From assembly GCA_910586725.1 (NCBI GenBank), contig CAJUJL010000032.1:1-30650 (forward strand): a stretch of 30,650 nucleotides of DNA. The letters are read 5' to 3'. Shown one piece after another: positions 7,018-15,958 of this stretch; the first letter of the stretch is position 1, and each line of letters starts with the position of its first letter. The notes below the pieces were generated by a model. The model worked only from the letters and a program-made list of their open reading frames with translations. It made no database searches and had not been told where the DNA came from. The DNA comes from an uncultured Lachnospiraceae bacterium (GTDB taxonomy: Bacteria; Bacillota; Clostridia; Lachnospirales; Lachnospiraceae). The translations under genes and the position numbers were made by a program.

Positions 7018-8433
7018 TTATACGGTCTGAACCTTTATCATATTCGTCGTTCCGGATACGCCGATGGGTACGCCGGAAGTGATCACCGTAATATCGCCTT
7101 TCTCCAGATAATTCCGGCTTTCTGCCGCTTCAAGCGCATGATCAAACAACTCAAAAATGTCTTTTTTGTTTTCCAATATCACCGGAACGGTTCCAAACAC
7201 AAGATTTAACTGCCGGGCTACTTTTTTGTCCGTCGTACCGCAGATTACGTCACAGGCCGGACAATATTTGGAAATATTTCTTGCAGAATATCCGCTCTTT
7301 GTAACAGTTACGATTGCCCGGGCATTTAAATCAAGCGCCGTTGTACAGGTAGCATGGCAAATCGCGTCTGTTACATCCGGATTTGCCTTTCTTTCACGCG
7401 CAAAAAAACGTTTCCTGTAATCAATGTCCTGCTCGGTACGGTCTGCAATACGCACCATCGTCTCAAGCGCTTCCACCGGATAAAGCCCGGCCGCCGTCTC
7501 ACCCGAGAGCATAATAGCCCCTGTTCCGTCGTAAATAGCGTTTGCAACGTCCGTAGTCTCGGCTCTGGTTGGCCTTGGATTTTTCATCATAGAATCCAGC
7601 ATCTGCGTAGCCGTAATGATCTGTTTTCCTGTCTCCATTCCTTTTTTGATAATCATTTTCTGGAGCACAGGCACTTCTTCATACGGAATTTCAACGCCCA
7701 TATCTCCTCGCGCTACCATTACGCCTTCCGCCGCCTGCAAAATTTCATTGATATTTTCCACGCCTTCCCGATTTTCAATCTTGGCAATAATATTAATATC
7801 ATATCCGCCATGGTCATTTAAAAATTTGCGCATCTTATGAATATCATCCGCCCGTCTTACAAAGGACGCTGCAACGAAATCCACATCTTCTTTGATTCCA
7901 AATAATATATCTTCCTTATCTTTCTCGCTCAAAAACGGCATGGACAGTTTCACATTCGGCACATTGACGCCTTTGCGGTCTGACACTTTTCCGCCGTTTT
8001 TTACCTGGCAGACAATCTGCTCGTCTTTTAATTCAATGACTTCCATCTCGACCAGGCCGTCGTCAATTAAAATAATGGTTCCAACTTCCACATCCTGATA
8101 CAAATCCGGATACGTAATAGAAATACCGTCTTTGTCTCCTTCTCTTTCTTCCGAGTACAGCGTGAATTTATCTCCTTCCTGCAGGATAATTTCATGATCT
8201 TTAAACACGCCAAGACGAATTTCCGGACCTTTCGTATCCAGCATAATCGCCGTCGAAGTATGATGCTTTTCACTAAACTCTTTCACCTGATCCATTCTGG
8301 CCTTGTGCTCTTCATAACTGCCATGAGAAAAATTGCATCTTGCAACATTCATCCCGTTTTCGATCAGTTTCTCCAGCACGCCTTCTCGATCCGTCGCAGG
8401 CCCTAACGTACATACAATTTTGGTTTTTCTCAT
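7018..8433 (-). CDS. pyk: Pyruvate kinase
   Basis: Pyruvate kinase makes pyruvate and ATP from phosphoenolpyruvate and ADP, the last step of glycolysis. The 471-residue protein starts MRKTKIVCTLGPATD and contains NFSHGSYEEH, MLDTKGPEIRLG, the catalytic-lysine signature IIAKIENREGVEN, and TQMLDSM with PTRAETTDVANA. The barrel, the B domain (about 70-170) and the C-terminal allosteric domain are all present. The extra PEP-utiliser-like C-terminal domain found in Bacillus enzymes is absent. The ribosome site AGAGGAGAAA lies seven bases before the start. The gene has its own promoter at 8475-8503. Its stop lies 16 bases from the spoIVA -35 region with no evident terminator, so some read-through into spoIVA is possible. 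Confidence 0.97.
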   Translation of the reverse strand: MRKTKIVCTLGPATDREGVLEKLIENGMNVARCNFSHGSYEEHKARMDQVKEFSEKHHTSTAIMLDTKGPEIRLGVFKDHEIILQEGDKFTLYSEEREGDKDGISITYPDLYQDVEVGTIILIDDGLVEMEVIELKDEQIVCQVKNGGKVSDRKGVNVPNVKLSMPFLSEKDKEDILFGIKEDVDFVAASFVRRADDIHKMRKFLNDHGGYDINIIAKIENREGVENINEILQAAEGVMVARGDMGVEIPYEEVPVLQKMIIKKGMETGKQIITATQMLDSMMKNPRPTRAETTDVANAIYDGTGAIMLSGETAAGLYPVEALETMVRIADRTEQDIDYRKRFFARERKANPDVTDAICHATCTTALDLNARAIVTVTKSGYSARNISKYCPACDVICGTTDKKVARQLNLVFGTVPVILENKKDIFELFDHALEAAESRNYLEKGDITVITSGVPIGVSGTTNMIKVQTV

Positions 8434-8474
8434 TCTTCAATTTCTCCTCTTCCATTTTTCCTCAAATCGCTACT

Positions 8475-8503
8475 ATTTTATACTATCATTCTATGCTTTT
8501 CAA
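8475..8503 (-). promoter_or_regulatory. Promoter of pyk
   Basis: On the minus strand, -35 TTGAAA (8498-8503) and -10 TAAAAT (8475-8480) are separated by 17 bases, followed by a roughly 35-base leader to the pyk start. Confidence 0.75.
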
Positions 8504-8532
8504 GATTGTGTTTTCGATTGCCCGCTAAAATC

Positions 8533-8551
8533 CCGTAAATTTATCTTACGG
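8533..8551 (-). terminator. Hairpin at the malQ stop codon
   Basis: CCGTAA and TTACGG form a 6-bp stem with a 7-base loop that includes the malQ stop codon. GATTTTAGC follows on the minus strand. The stem is short and the U-tract weak, so termination may be partial. Confidence 0.5.
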
Positions 8552-10039
8552 CTTTTCTTCTTTGCATTCGCGTCCATACAGTTTCATATACTTCCTTACT
8601 TTTCTGGCGAGCTTTAAATTAATATCGCTTTTTCTTGCCCGCCACTTCCAATTGCCGCCCAGTGTAGAGGGCGTATTCATACGCGCCTTACTTCCAAGTC
8701 CCAAAAGATCCTGCATCGGAACAACCGCCAAATCGCTGACGCTTGCCCACGCGCCGCGCATCATGCCCCAGTTATATCCTTCTTTTCTGCTCAAATTAAA
8801 ATATTTTTTCGCAAATTTAATACTGTCTTTTGGAGCCGTCTCCATCCATCCCATAATTGTATCATTGTCATGTGTGCCCGTATAGACGATACTGTGGCTG
8901 CTGTAATTGTGAGGCAGATAATCGCTTTCCTCTCTTGTATCAAAAGCAAACTGGATGACTTTCATGCCAGGAAAACCGGAATCTTTTACAAGCTTTAAAA
9001 CGGACGGCGTCAAAAATCCCAAATCTTCCACAACAATGTTTAATTTGCCAAGTTTTTTTTCTACCGCATGAAACAAGTCCATGCCGGGCCCTTCTCTCCA
9101 GGTTCCGTTCCTTGCGGTGTCATCCCCCGCGGGAATCGCATAATACGAATCAAAACCACGGAAATGATCGATTCTGACTACATCATAAAGTTTTGACATT
9201 GTCCGGATGCGGTTCGTCCACCAGGCGTATCCGTCCTTTTTCATGTAATCCCAGCGAAACAGCGGATTGCCCCATAACTGCCCATCCTCGGAAAATGCGT
9301 CCGGGGGACAGCCAGCCACCTCAATTGGGTCTAAATTCTCATCCAGATAAAACTGTCCGGGATTCGCCCATACGTCGGCGCTGTCCCCGGCCACATAAAT
9401 CGGTACGTCGCCAATAACAGAAATTCCCTTTTTACCCGCATATGCTTTTAAGCTTCTCCACTGCCGGAAAAAAAGATACTGCAGCATTTTATAAAATTCA
9501 ATTTCTTCTTTATACTGTTCACGGACTCTCTTCATGGCTGCTTCTTCTCGAAATTTCAGTTCTTTTTCCCATTGATACCAGGCAGCTCCGCCGTTTACAT
9601 CTTTTAACGCCATAAATATGGCATAATCTTCCAGCCATTCCTTCTCGTTTTCACAAAATTCTTCAAAGCTTTTCGGCTTTTTTTTCGCAAACCGCGCATA
9701 CGCTTTCTTTAACAAATCGTAGCGATTTTCATAAAGAATTCCAAAATCAACCTCTGTTTCTTTGGGGCCCCAGTCATACGCTTCGCATTCTGCATCCCGC
9801 AAAAGCCCTGCCTGGCAAAGCTTCTCCAAATCGATAAAATAAGGATTTCCTGCAAAACTGGAAAAAGACTGATACGGAGAATCGCCATAACTGGTTGGGC
9901 AAATCGGAAGAATCTGCCAATATGTCTGTCCCGCTTCCGCCAGAAAATTTACAAATCGTTTCGCTTCTCTACCCATCGTCCCAATTCCATATTTCGATGG
10001 AAGCGAAGAAATATGCATTAAAATTCCGCTCGTTCTCAT
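8546..10039 (-). CDS. malQ: 4-alpha-glucanotransferase (GH77, amylomaltase)
   Basis: This cytosolic enzyme moves alpha-1,4-glucan segments between maltodextrins and releases glucose, feeding starch or glycogen breakdown. The 497-residue protein starts MRTSGILMHISSLPSKYGIG, a classic GH77 opening. The nucleophile region is RIDHFRGFDSYYAIP, the general-acid region VVEDLGFLTP, and the transition-state Asp lies in YTGTHDNDT. QLWGNPLFRWDYM is also family-typical. The frame is open up to 10132, but AAGGAGA eight bases before ATG 10039 sets the start. The gene is followed by pyk with its own promoter and preceded by the strong GH84 terminator, so it is probably monocistronic. No convincing promoter hexamers were found upstream (10040-10183). 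Confidence 0.95.
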   Translation of the reverse strand: MRTSGILMHISSLPSKYGIGTMGREAKRFVNFLAEAGQTYWQILPICPTSYGDSPYQSFSSFAGNPYFIDLEKLCQAGLLRDAECEAYDWGPKETEVDFGILYENRYDLLKKAYARFAKKKPKSFEEFCENEKEWLEDYAIFMALKDVNGGAAWYQWEKELKFREEAAMKRVREQYKEEIEFYKMLQYLFFRQWRSLKAYAGKKGISVIGDVPIYVAGDSADVWANPGQFYLDENLDPIEVAGCPPDAFSEDGQLWGNPLFRWDYMKKDGYAWWTNRIRTMSKLYDVVRIDHFRGFDSYYAIPAGDDTARNGTWREGPGMDLFHAVEKKLGKLNIVVEDLGFLTPSVLKLVKDSGFPGMKVIQFAFDTREESDYLPHNYSSHSIVYTGTHDNDTIMGWMETAPKDSIKFAKKYFNLSRKEGYNWGMMRGAWASVSDLAVVPMQDLLGLGSKARMNTPSTLGGNWKWRARKSDINLKLARKVRKYMKLYGRECKEEKP

Positions 10040-10183
10040 AGCCAAAATCTCCTTATCTAAAGCTAAATATGATCCAACTATTTTCATAGGCCAGCTTACC
10101 ATAAAGCGGATCAAATTGCAACTTTTTACCAATTTGCAAAAGAAACCTCAAAAATGAAACGGATCTGCCTGAAAACGCCCGCT

Positions 10184-10224
10184 AAAAAAGAACAGATGCG
10201 ACCTTTACCAATCGCATCTGTTCT
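10184..10224 (-). terminator. Strong terminator of the GH84 gene
   Basis: AGAACAGATGCGA (10189-10201) pairs perfectly with TCGCATCTGTTCT (10212-10224) around a 10-base loop. On the minus strand a TTTTTT tract follows directly. This is a textbook intrinsic terminator, 15 bases past the stop codon. Confidence 0.93.
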
Positions 10225-10238
10225 CTGATCTTTTACAA

Positions 10239-13200
10239 TTATTTTTTAATTATCTTTTGCGAAGAAACAGCTTTTTTCATTTTTTTCTTATATTGGCTGT
10301 ATTTATTCTTCGGTACAGTAATCTTTGCTTTTTTATGAATCTTTTTGAAAGCGTTCTTGCCAAAAGAAGTAATTTTCTTTGCCTTCTTCATATTTATGGT
10401 TTTTAACTTCTTGCAATTGTAAAACGCCTGTTTACCGATTTTTACAACATTTTTGCCAATGATAACAGATGTCATTTTTGAGCAGTTCTTAAAAGCATTG
10501 TCTTTAATCTCCACTACGGAATAAGTAATATCTTTGTAAGTTACAGTTGCAGGAATTACTACTTTCTTTGCTGACTTTTTATCCACAGGCCCTACAAGGA
10601 CAACCGTTTTCTTCTCTGCGCTAATTACCTGATATTTAAACTTACTATCTTGGAAATCCTTCACAACTTCCTGCTTCTGCCCCTGCTCCAAAGCCAGTTT
10701 CAACTCATTCTGCTTCTTTAGAGCCTCCTGTTTATACTTCTCCTGCTCATTTTTTTTGTTGATTGCCTCTTTCTCCAGTTTGACGGATTCTTCTTCTTTA
10801 AGAACCGCTTCCTGATCTTTCAATATTGCGTCCTGTTGCTTTTGTTTCCGTTCTTCCCCTCTTAACAATTCTGCTTGTGCCCTAAGATGTTTTGCAACTG
10901 CATTTGCCAGTGCGGCTTCACTTAAAGACTGCACCGATTTCTTCTCAGCCACGACTGCCTGTGCTGCTGCCTGTGACGCCAATAAGTTATTGAGTTCTAT
11001 TTCTGCCTGCAGCTTATCGGTTACTGTTTGCGCAGCGGCAACTTTCGCCTCTGCATTTTTTACCTGTTGCGCAATAGCGGAAAGTTCATTTTCTGCTTTG
11101 CCCGTTTCTGCTTTGACCTTATCCAAATCGCTCTTTGCAGTATTCACAGCCGCTTCCGCCTGATTCACCGCCTGTTCCGCCTGTTCAATAAAATCTCCCG
11201 GATCTGTCAATGTAATGATTTCATAAATAACAGGAACCGTATTCTCCCATTCTACTTTAAGCGCATAAACATTCTCCAAATCTTCCGTATAAAAAGAAGA
11301 AAAGCTTTTATCCAGGGTTCCTGCTTCCACCCATGTATCCGCACCAGTCCGCAAAGACACTTTCGCATTGCTTATGTCACCGCTGCTCTGCAGAATATTG
11401 ATTCTTCCGATTTCTTTTTCATCTGAAAAATGATAAATAAAAGAGCCCTTTTCAATACCCTCCGGCCGAAATGCCGTTGTAAAATCATTGTCATTTAAAT
11501 TTTGCATCACGATGCCATTTGACAATGCAAAATCCGTCTCAAAGGTAGGATCATTGATCGGCGGCAAATATTCTCCCTCGTTGATTTCCACTTCGTAAAG
11601 CTCTACCCAGCGTCCGGCATTTCCCGATGTAAAATACAAACGTAAATACCTTGCTTTCACAGGTGTAAAATTTTTCGCCTCACAATAAGCGTACGCTACT
11701 TCTACAGGCCCTTCTCCGGCCGTCCATCCATTTTCTTCCGGACTGGTTGAAAAAGCTGCTTGCGACGCATCGCCATCAATGACAAGAATATCCTGCCATT
11801 CTCCATCATCTTCTGCAGAAAGTGAAGCCTGAAATTTTGCGGCTCTCGGATAATCATAAGTACCCACTTTCGTCCATACTTTAAGGGAACGAATGTCTAC
11901 TTCCTGCCCCAGATCATAAACAACATATTTTCCATCGCTTGGGCCGCTGGCAAATTTGGCTGCCGTAGTAATATCACCATCCATCCAGTTTCGCGCCGTT
12001 CCAAGACTTCTTGCATCCTGGTTTTCATCATTGTTGCCAATATTAGATTTCAAAAAATCAATCGGTTTATATTCTTTTGTCTGAACCACAAAAGACTCAA
12101 GGTCAAACGTAACAGCTGCGTTTGTTTTATTGATCAAACGAATATAACGTGCCGCTCCTTTCGTGCTTTCCTTCCATTCTTTTGCATTCACAGACATTTC
12201 CAGAATAAGATTATCCGCGCCTGTAGCCGTTATATTCTGGACATCGTGAATCCGGTCAAGTTTTAATCCGACATATTCATCTGGATTTAATACAGCGCCC
12301 TCTTTGGGTAACAACTGAAAAGTATCTTCACCCATTTCTGACGACCATCCGCCATCTTCCGCATTCGTATAAACGCCTTCCTTCTTGAGTCCGGAATAAA
12401 CCGTCATCTCCGAAAACCTTACCCATTTATTCAGCTGCAAATCATTGACAAGCCGAATGTACCGCGCTTCCGATCCGCCAAGATTCACCTCATACACATC
12501 TTTTGTAGAAGAAGAACCGGTATATGTATCCGTCTTGCTCCAGCTTGATTTATCTGTGGAATATTCTACGTGATATTTCGTCCATTTATCCCCGCTGCCT
12601 TCTGAACCGACTACTGCGCGCACGCGGCCTACCGGCTTTTCCTCTCCAAGATCAAACTCAATATAATCTCCTTTTGATGTCACATCACTATTCTTGACAT
12701 TATACCATACAAACGTGGAGTCGTCTCCATCTGTCAGATTCTCTTCCGTTCCCTGATGTACCTCCCACGCTGCTGTGCGATCAGAAAGCGTAATCTCGTA
12801 TTTCAGTTCATCAAAATCAGGAGGATTAACGATATTGGTCACCTGTTCCGATACGTAAGCCATCAGTTTATCCGTAAATGGTTTGATGTGTTTTCTTCCG
12901 CCTTGGCCATACTTCGTCTCATTCACATAGATAAATCCATAAGTGCCTGATTTTTCATAACTTGCCTGCGCATTCGAAAATTTTTCATAAACAGCAGAAT
13001 TTTTACCGGATAGGAGGTCGCTCAATGCGTCCAGCAGATACAGGTCCGCTTGAGCTATATCGCGCAGACTGCTTGCATATGGTGTAAGCTGCAACGCCAT
13101 ACGCCTGTTCGTTCCCTCTTCCATATAAAATACAAGCGCATCATAGATTGTCTTAAATATTTCTGTCATTTCATCTAAATCGCTCTGCTCTAAAGATTCT

Positions 13201-14879
13201 GCATTCATCTTTTGAATAAAAGCCGAAAGCTGATCCTTGATCTCAACAGACTCGTCAAACGCCCCCTGGTTATTTGCCTGTCCCGGACTCTGTGCAATCA
13301 TATGCTTTGCAATTTCCCTTAAAGCTGTGGAAGACTCAGTTTCAAGAGGCGTCATATGATCAATATATTTAAAAGAATCATCCCATGCCTGATCGCCCGC
13401 TTTTCCTCTGTCTTCTGCATTTTCACTCTGTTCCCAAATATTCCAGCAGAAATCTGCGGCAGTAAAAATCGCAACTTTCGATGGCTCTGAATCCTGCATT
13501 GGATTTAAAATAATACCCTGATACTTATAACCCTCCAGTCCTTCGCGTAAGATTCCATTATGGCCACCCATGATAACACTGTCTTTCGTATTGTCATTAC
13601 ATGGCCAGTTCACCCACAAATACGGATAACGGCCCGGAGACTCCATTTCGTTTAGTTTATTATAAAAATTATCTGCAAATGTTGTCGTTACATCTCCCCA
13701 AACTTTTCCGCCTGTCATTACAATTCTGACATTATTTCCAACGCCGGCGTGAATCTGCTGTATTTTTTGAACGTCGCCGCCATTGCCCGTCATATTATTG
13801 GCATATGCCATCCATCCCGGACAAAACAATAGATCTGTCTTTAAATCCGGATACTCCTGTTCTTTTAAATCTTCCAGCCATGCTGTCACATCGTTCAAAA
13901 GCCGAATCAAAGTCTCTGTTGTCCATCCGTTTGCACTGGCGTCATCCTCAAGAATTGCAATCTGTCTTACGCCTGCGTCAATCACCTGTTTGAATTTTGC
14001 TTTAAGCTGTCTCAAATCCTCATCATATGTCGCTTCTTTCAAAGGACGGCTGCTCTTAAACGGATGCAGTGCATAAACATAAAAACATTTGCTTTCATTT
14101 CCGGCTTTTGCAAGTTCCCTGACATGATTCAGCGTATTTTTATCACCCACTTCATCCGGGTACAATTCACGCCACCGCTCCGCATGATACGGATCATCTT
14201 TCGGCGCAAAAACATACTGGTTCATCTTGATTTCACCGCCGAACTTCATCAAATCCATACGGTCTTCATGAGACCAGGGATTCCCATAATATCCTTCGAT
14301 AAACCCGCGGAATTCAATTTCTGCATAATCTTTGAGCGCAAGGTTTCTGATCTCTTTTCCTTTGAGCTGTTCAAAAATACGTTTTAGCGTTGTTATACCG
14401 GCATAAGCAGAATCCGTATCCTGTCCGAGAACAACAATCGTACCGTTTGAAATCCACAATGCGTACTTGTTAAATCTTTGCTCGACTGTCAAGTCTTCCA
14501 TCGTACCCTCAAAAAGATCTTCCACGCCAATCTGCCCGCTGTAAGCGTCTGCAGCGTCTCCGGAATCATATATACCCACAATCAGCTTCGTATTTGAAGA
14601 CGATGCTGTCGTACTCTTGGATAAATTCAAAACATCTAACGTATCTCCTATTCTTTTCTGTGTGTAAGAATCAATTCCCGGCCCGCAGACCACATCTACC
14701 TGATTGGTCAGCGTTGTGTTTCCGTCTCCATATACAATATCCTGCGGCGTAGGATAAATCTCATACTCTCCGCTTCCTTCCTGTATTCCCGCAAACGCCG
14801 GAATGCAAAATACGAGTAACATTGTAAGCAAACCCGTAATACAAAATACGGATTTTACTTTGCTTTTACCACTCTTCAT
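10239..14879 (-). CDS. nagJ: Secreted GH84 beta-N-acetylglucosaminidase with CBM32-like, coiled-coil and BspA-type repeat domains
   Basis: A large (1546-residue) enzyme expected to remove terminal beta-linked GlcNAc from mucin-type or O-GlcNAc glycans outside the cell. Residues 1-30 are a signal peptide (Lys-rich start, hydrophobic core, PAFAG). Residues about 35-185 are the N-terminal GH20b-like domain. The GH84 barrel begins near 188 with FRGFIEGYYGNPWS, and its catalytic aspartate pair is D312-D313 in ILEDDASA. A helical bundle follows (about 500-690), then three F5/8-type (CBM32-like) modules near 697-835, 940-1097 and 1107-1225. An Ala/Lys/Glu/Gln-rich coiled coil spans about 1228-1420. 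The end (about 1425-1546) is a BspA-type LRR_5 segment (DNAFKNC, KQAFYNC, KNAFKKI) with a Lys-rich tail. No LPXTG anchor is seen. The start has AGGAGG and a strong promoter. The symbol is by analogy to clostridial NagJ. Confidence 0.9.
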   Translation of the reverse strand: MKSGKSKVKSVFCITGLLTMLLVFCIPAFAGIQEGSGEYEIYPTPQDIVYGDGNTTLTNQVDVVCGPGIDSYTQKRIGDTLDVLNLSKSTTASSSNTKLIVGIYDSGDAADAYSGQIGVEDLFEGTMEDLTVEQRFNKYALWISNGTIVVLGQDTDSAYAGITTLKRIFEQLKGKEIRNLALKDYAEIEFRGFIEGYYGNPWSHEDRMDLMKFGGEIKMNQYVFAPKDDPYHAERWRELYPDEVGDKNTLNHVRELAKAGNESKCFYVYALHPFKSSRPLKEATYDEDLRQLKAKFKQVIDAGVRQIAILEDDASANGWTTETLIRLLNDVTAWLEDLKEQEYPDLKTDLLFCPGWMAYANNMTGNGGDVQKIQQIHAGVGNNVRIVMTGGKVWGDVTTTFADNFYNKLNEMESPGRYPYLWVNWPCNDNTKDSVIMGGHNGILREGLEGYKYQGIILNPMQDSEPSKVAIFTAADFCWNIWEQSENAEDRGKAGDQAWDDSFKYIDHMTPLETESSTALREIAKHMIAQSPGQANNQGAFDESVEIKDQLSAFIQKMNAESLEQSDLDEMTEIFKTIYDALVFYMEEGTNRRMALQLTPYASSLRDIAQADLYLLDALSDLLSGKNSAVYEKFSNAQASYEKSGTYGFIYVNETKYGQGGRKHIKPFTDKLMAYVSEQVTNIVNPPDFDELKYEITLSDRTAAWEVHQGTEENLTDGDDSTFVWYNVKNSDVTSKGDYIEFDLGEEKPVGRVRAVVGSEGSGDKWTKYHVEYSTDKSSWSKTDTYTGSSSTKDVYEVNLGGSEARYIRLVNDLQLNKWVRFSEMTVYSGLKKEGVYTNAEDGGWSSEMGEDTFQLLPKEGAVLNPDEYVGLKLDRIHDVQNITATGADNLILEMSVNAKEWKESTKGAARYIRLINKTNAAVTFDLESFVVQTKEYKPIDFLKSNIGNNDENQDARSLGTARNWMDGDITTAAKFASGPSDGKYVVYDLGQEVDIRSLKVWTKVGTYDYPRAAKFQASLSAEDDGEWQDILVIDGDASQAAFSTSPEENGWTAGEGPVEVAYAYCEAKNFTPVKARYLRLYFTSGNAGRWVELYEVEINEGEYLPPINDPTFETDFALSNGIVMQNLNDNDFTTAFRPEGIEKGSFIYHFSDEKEIGRINILQSSGDISNAKVSLRTGADTWVEAGTLDKSFSSFYTEDLENVYALKVEWENTVPVIYEIITLTDPGDFIEQAEQAVNQAEAAVNTAKSDLDKVKAETGKAENELSAIAQQVKNAEAKVAAAQTVTDKLQAEIELNNLLASQAAAQAVVAEKKSVQSLSEAALANAVAKHLRAQAELLRGEERKQKQQDAILKDQEAVLKEEESVKLEKEAINKKNEQEKYKQEALKKQNELKLALEQGQKQEVVKDFQDSKFKYQVISAEKKTVVLVGPVDKKSAKKVVIPATVTYKDITYSVVEIKDNAFKNCSKMTSVIIGKNVVKIGKQAFYNCKKLKTINMKKAKKITSFGKNAFKKIHKKAKITVPKNKYSQYKKKMKKAVSSQKIIKK

Positions 14880-14909
14880 CTTCTTCCTCCTTCTTATTAA
14901 AAATACCCG

Positions 14910-14927
14910 TTTTCATCCCGATGAAAA
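14910..14927. promoter_or_regulatory. Perfect palindrome in the GH84 leader
   Basis: TTTTCATC and GATGAAAA flank a two-base centre (14918-14919), lying between the GH84 promoter and its ribosome binding site. The two-base centre is too tight for an RNA hairpin loop without opening some pairs, so a DNA-binding site for a regulator is the simpler reading. The regulator is unknown. Confidence 0.45.
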
Positions 14928-14956
14928 TAAATTTACCGAGCATATTATATAAAATT

Positions 14957-14985
14957 ATTATATCAATATATTTATTTTTCGTCAA
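14957..14985 (-). promoter_or_regulatory. Promoter of the GH84 gene
   Basis: On the minus strand, -35 TTGACG (14980-14985) and -10 TATAAT (14957-14962) are separated by 17 bases in very AT-rich DNA. This is close to consensus. It leaves a leader of about 70 bases containing the 14910-14927 palindrome. Confidence 0.88.
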
Positions 14986-15053
14986 TGTATAACAATTTAT
15001 ATTTTTTAACATGCAATTCGGCCCGGCTGTGGTAAAATAATTTTCTGAATTTA

Positions 15054-15082
15054 TTGTCAAAGCATGGTAATAGGTGTATAAT
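15054..15082 (+). promoter_or_regulatory. Promoter of the crotonase-proC unit
   Basis: -35 TTGTCA (15054-15059) and -10 TATAAT (15077-15082) are separated by 17 bases. It is divergent from the GH84 promoter, with 68 bases between the two -35 boxes. Confidence 0.87.
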
Positions 15083-15148
15083 TGTCCTGATCATAAAAAC
15101 AGACAGGTGAGACGCATTCATCTGTAAATTAAAACAGGAGGTTTTTAC

Positions 15149-15943
15149 ATGAACAATTTAGTATTGGAAGTTGCAGACCAGATCGCCGTGTTAAAAATCA
15201 GCAGACCTGCTGCATTAAATGCACTGAATTCCGAAACATTAGACGAATTGACCGAGGTTTTAACCGAAATTGAAGGCCGCGACGACATCAAAGTTGTGAT
15301 CTTAACCGGCGGCGCCGATAAAAAGGGCAATGAATTCAAATCGTTCGTTGCAGGAGCAGATATTGCCGAAATGGTAAATTTCACCGCTGCGGAAGCAAGA
15401 GCATTTGGTATGAAAGCTTCTGTTCCATTTTTTAAATTAATGAACATGAGACAGGTAACGATCGCAGCCGTAAACGGCTTTGCGCTTGGCGGAGGATGTG
15501 AAATCTCTATGGCATGCGACATCCGCATTGCTTCCGACAACGCTATTTTCGGACAGCCGGAATGCGGACTTGGCATAATTCCAGGATTCGGCGGCACACA
15601 GAGACTTGCCCGTTTGGTTGGCATGGGACGCGCCAAAGAACTGATTTTCACCTGTGACAATATTGATGCAAACGAAGCTTACCGGATCGGCCTTGTCAAT
15701 AAAGTAGTTGCCAAGGAAGAATTGATGCCGACCGCTACTGCAATGGCCAAAAAAATCATCTCCAAAGGAAGCTATGCCGTTGCAATTGCAAAAGCAGCCA
15801 TCAACAACGGATACGACATGGACATCAAGAATGCGGTTGAAATGGAAGCAAACTTATTTGGCGTAACCTGCTCTACGCACGATAAAACAGAAGGCATGGG
15901 CGCTTTTCTTGAAAAAAGGGCTGCCGATTTAACAGATTTCTAA
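15149..15943 (+). CDS. crt: Enoyl-CoA hydratase/crotonase (3-hydroxybutyryl-CoA dehydratase-like)
   Basis: A 264-residue crotonase-fold enzyme that would interconvert 3-hydroxyacyl-CoA and enoyl-CoA in the cytosol. AGADIAEM and FALGGGCEISMACD form the CoA and oxyanion-hole region. The two catalytic glutamates E118 (GGGCEIS) and E138 (GQPECGLG) are 20 residues apart, as in true hydratases. A small charged loop (GADKKGNEFK, 55-64) lengthens the usual turn before the AGAD motif. The ribosome site AGGAGG precedes ATG 15149. In butyrate producers crt usually sits with bcd, etf, hbd and thl, but here it stands alone with proC. It may therefore be a second copy or serve another acyl-CoA. The hydratase call is firm; the substrate is not. 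Confidence 0.88.
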   Translation: MNNLVLEVADQIAVLKISRPAALNALNSETLDELTEVLTEIEGRDDIKVVILTGGADKKGNEFKSFVAGADIAEMVNFTAAEARAFGMKASVPFFKLMNMRQVTIAAVNGFALGGGCEISMACDIRIASDNAIFGQPECGLGIIPGFGGTQRLARLVGMGRAKELIFTCDNIDANEAYRIGLVNKVVAKEELMPTATAMAKKIISKGSYAVAIAKAAINNGYDMDIKNAVEMEANLFGVTCSTHDKTEGMGAFLEKRAADLTDF

Positions 15944-15958
15944 GAGATCAATCTCATT

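Noticed and set aside
7354..7821. Plus-strand frame of 155 codons opposite pyruvate kinase
   Set aside because: It is antisense to conserved pyruvate kinase motifs, with no start signals.
8520..10187. Shared 11-base GCCCGCTAAAA at 8520-8530 and 10177-10187, beside two terminators
   Set aside because: It is short, partly explained by the T-run of a terminator tail, and found only twice. Chance is a sufficient explanation.
15145..15660. Long minus-strand frame of 171 codons opposite the crotonase gene
   Set aside because: The plus strand has a full crotonase with promoter and ribosome site. The antisense frame is a codon-usage shadow.
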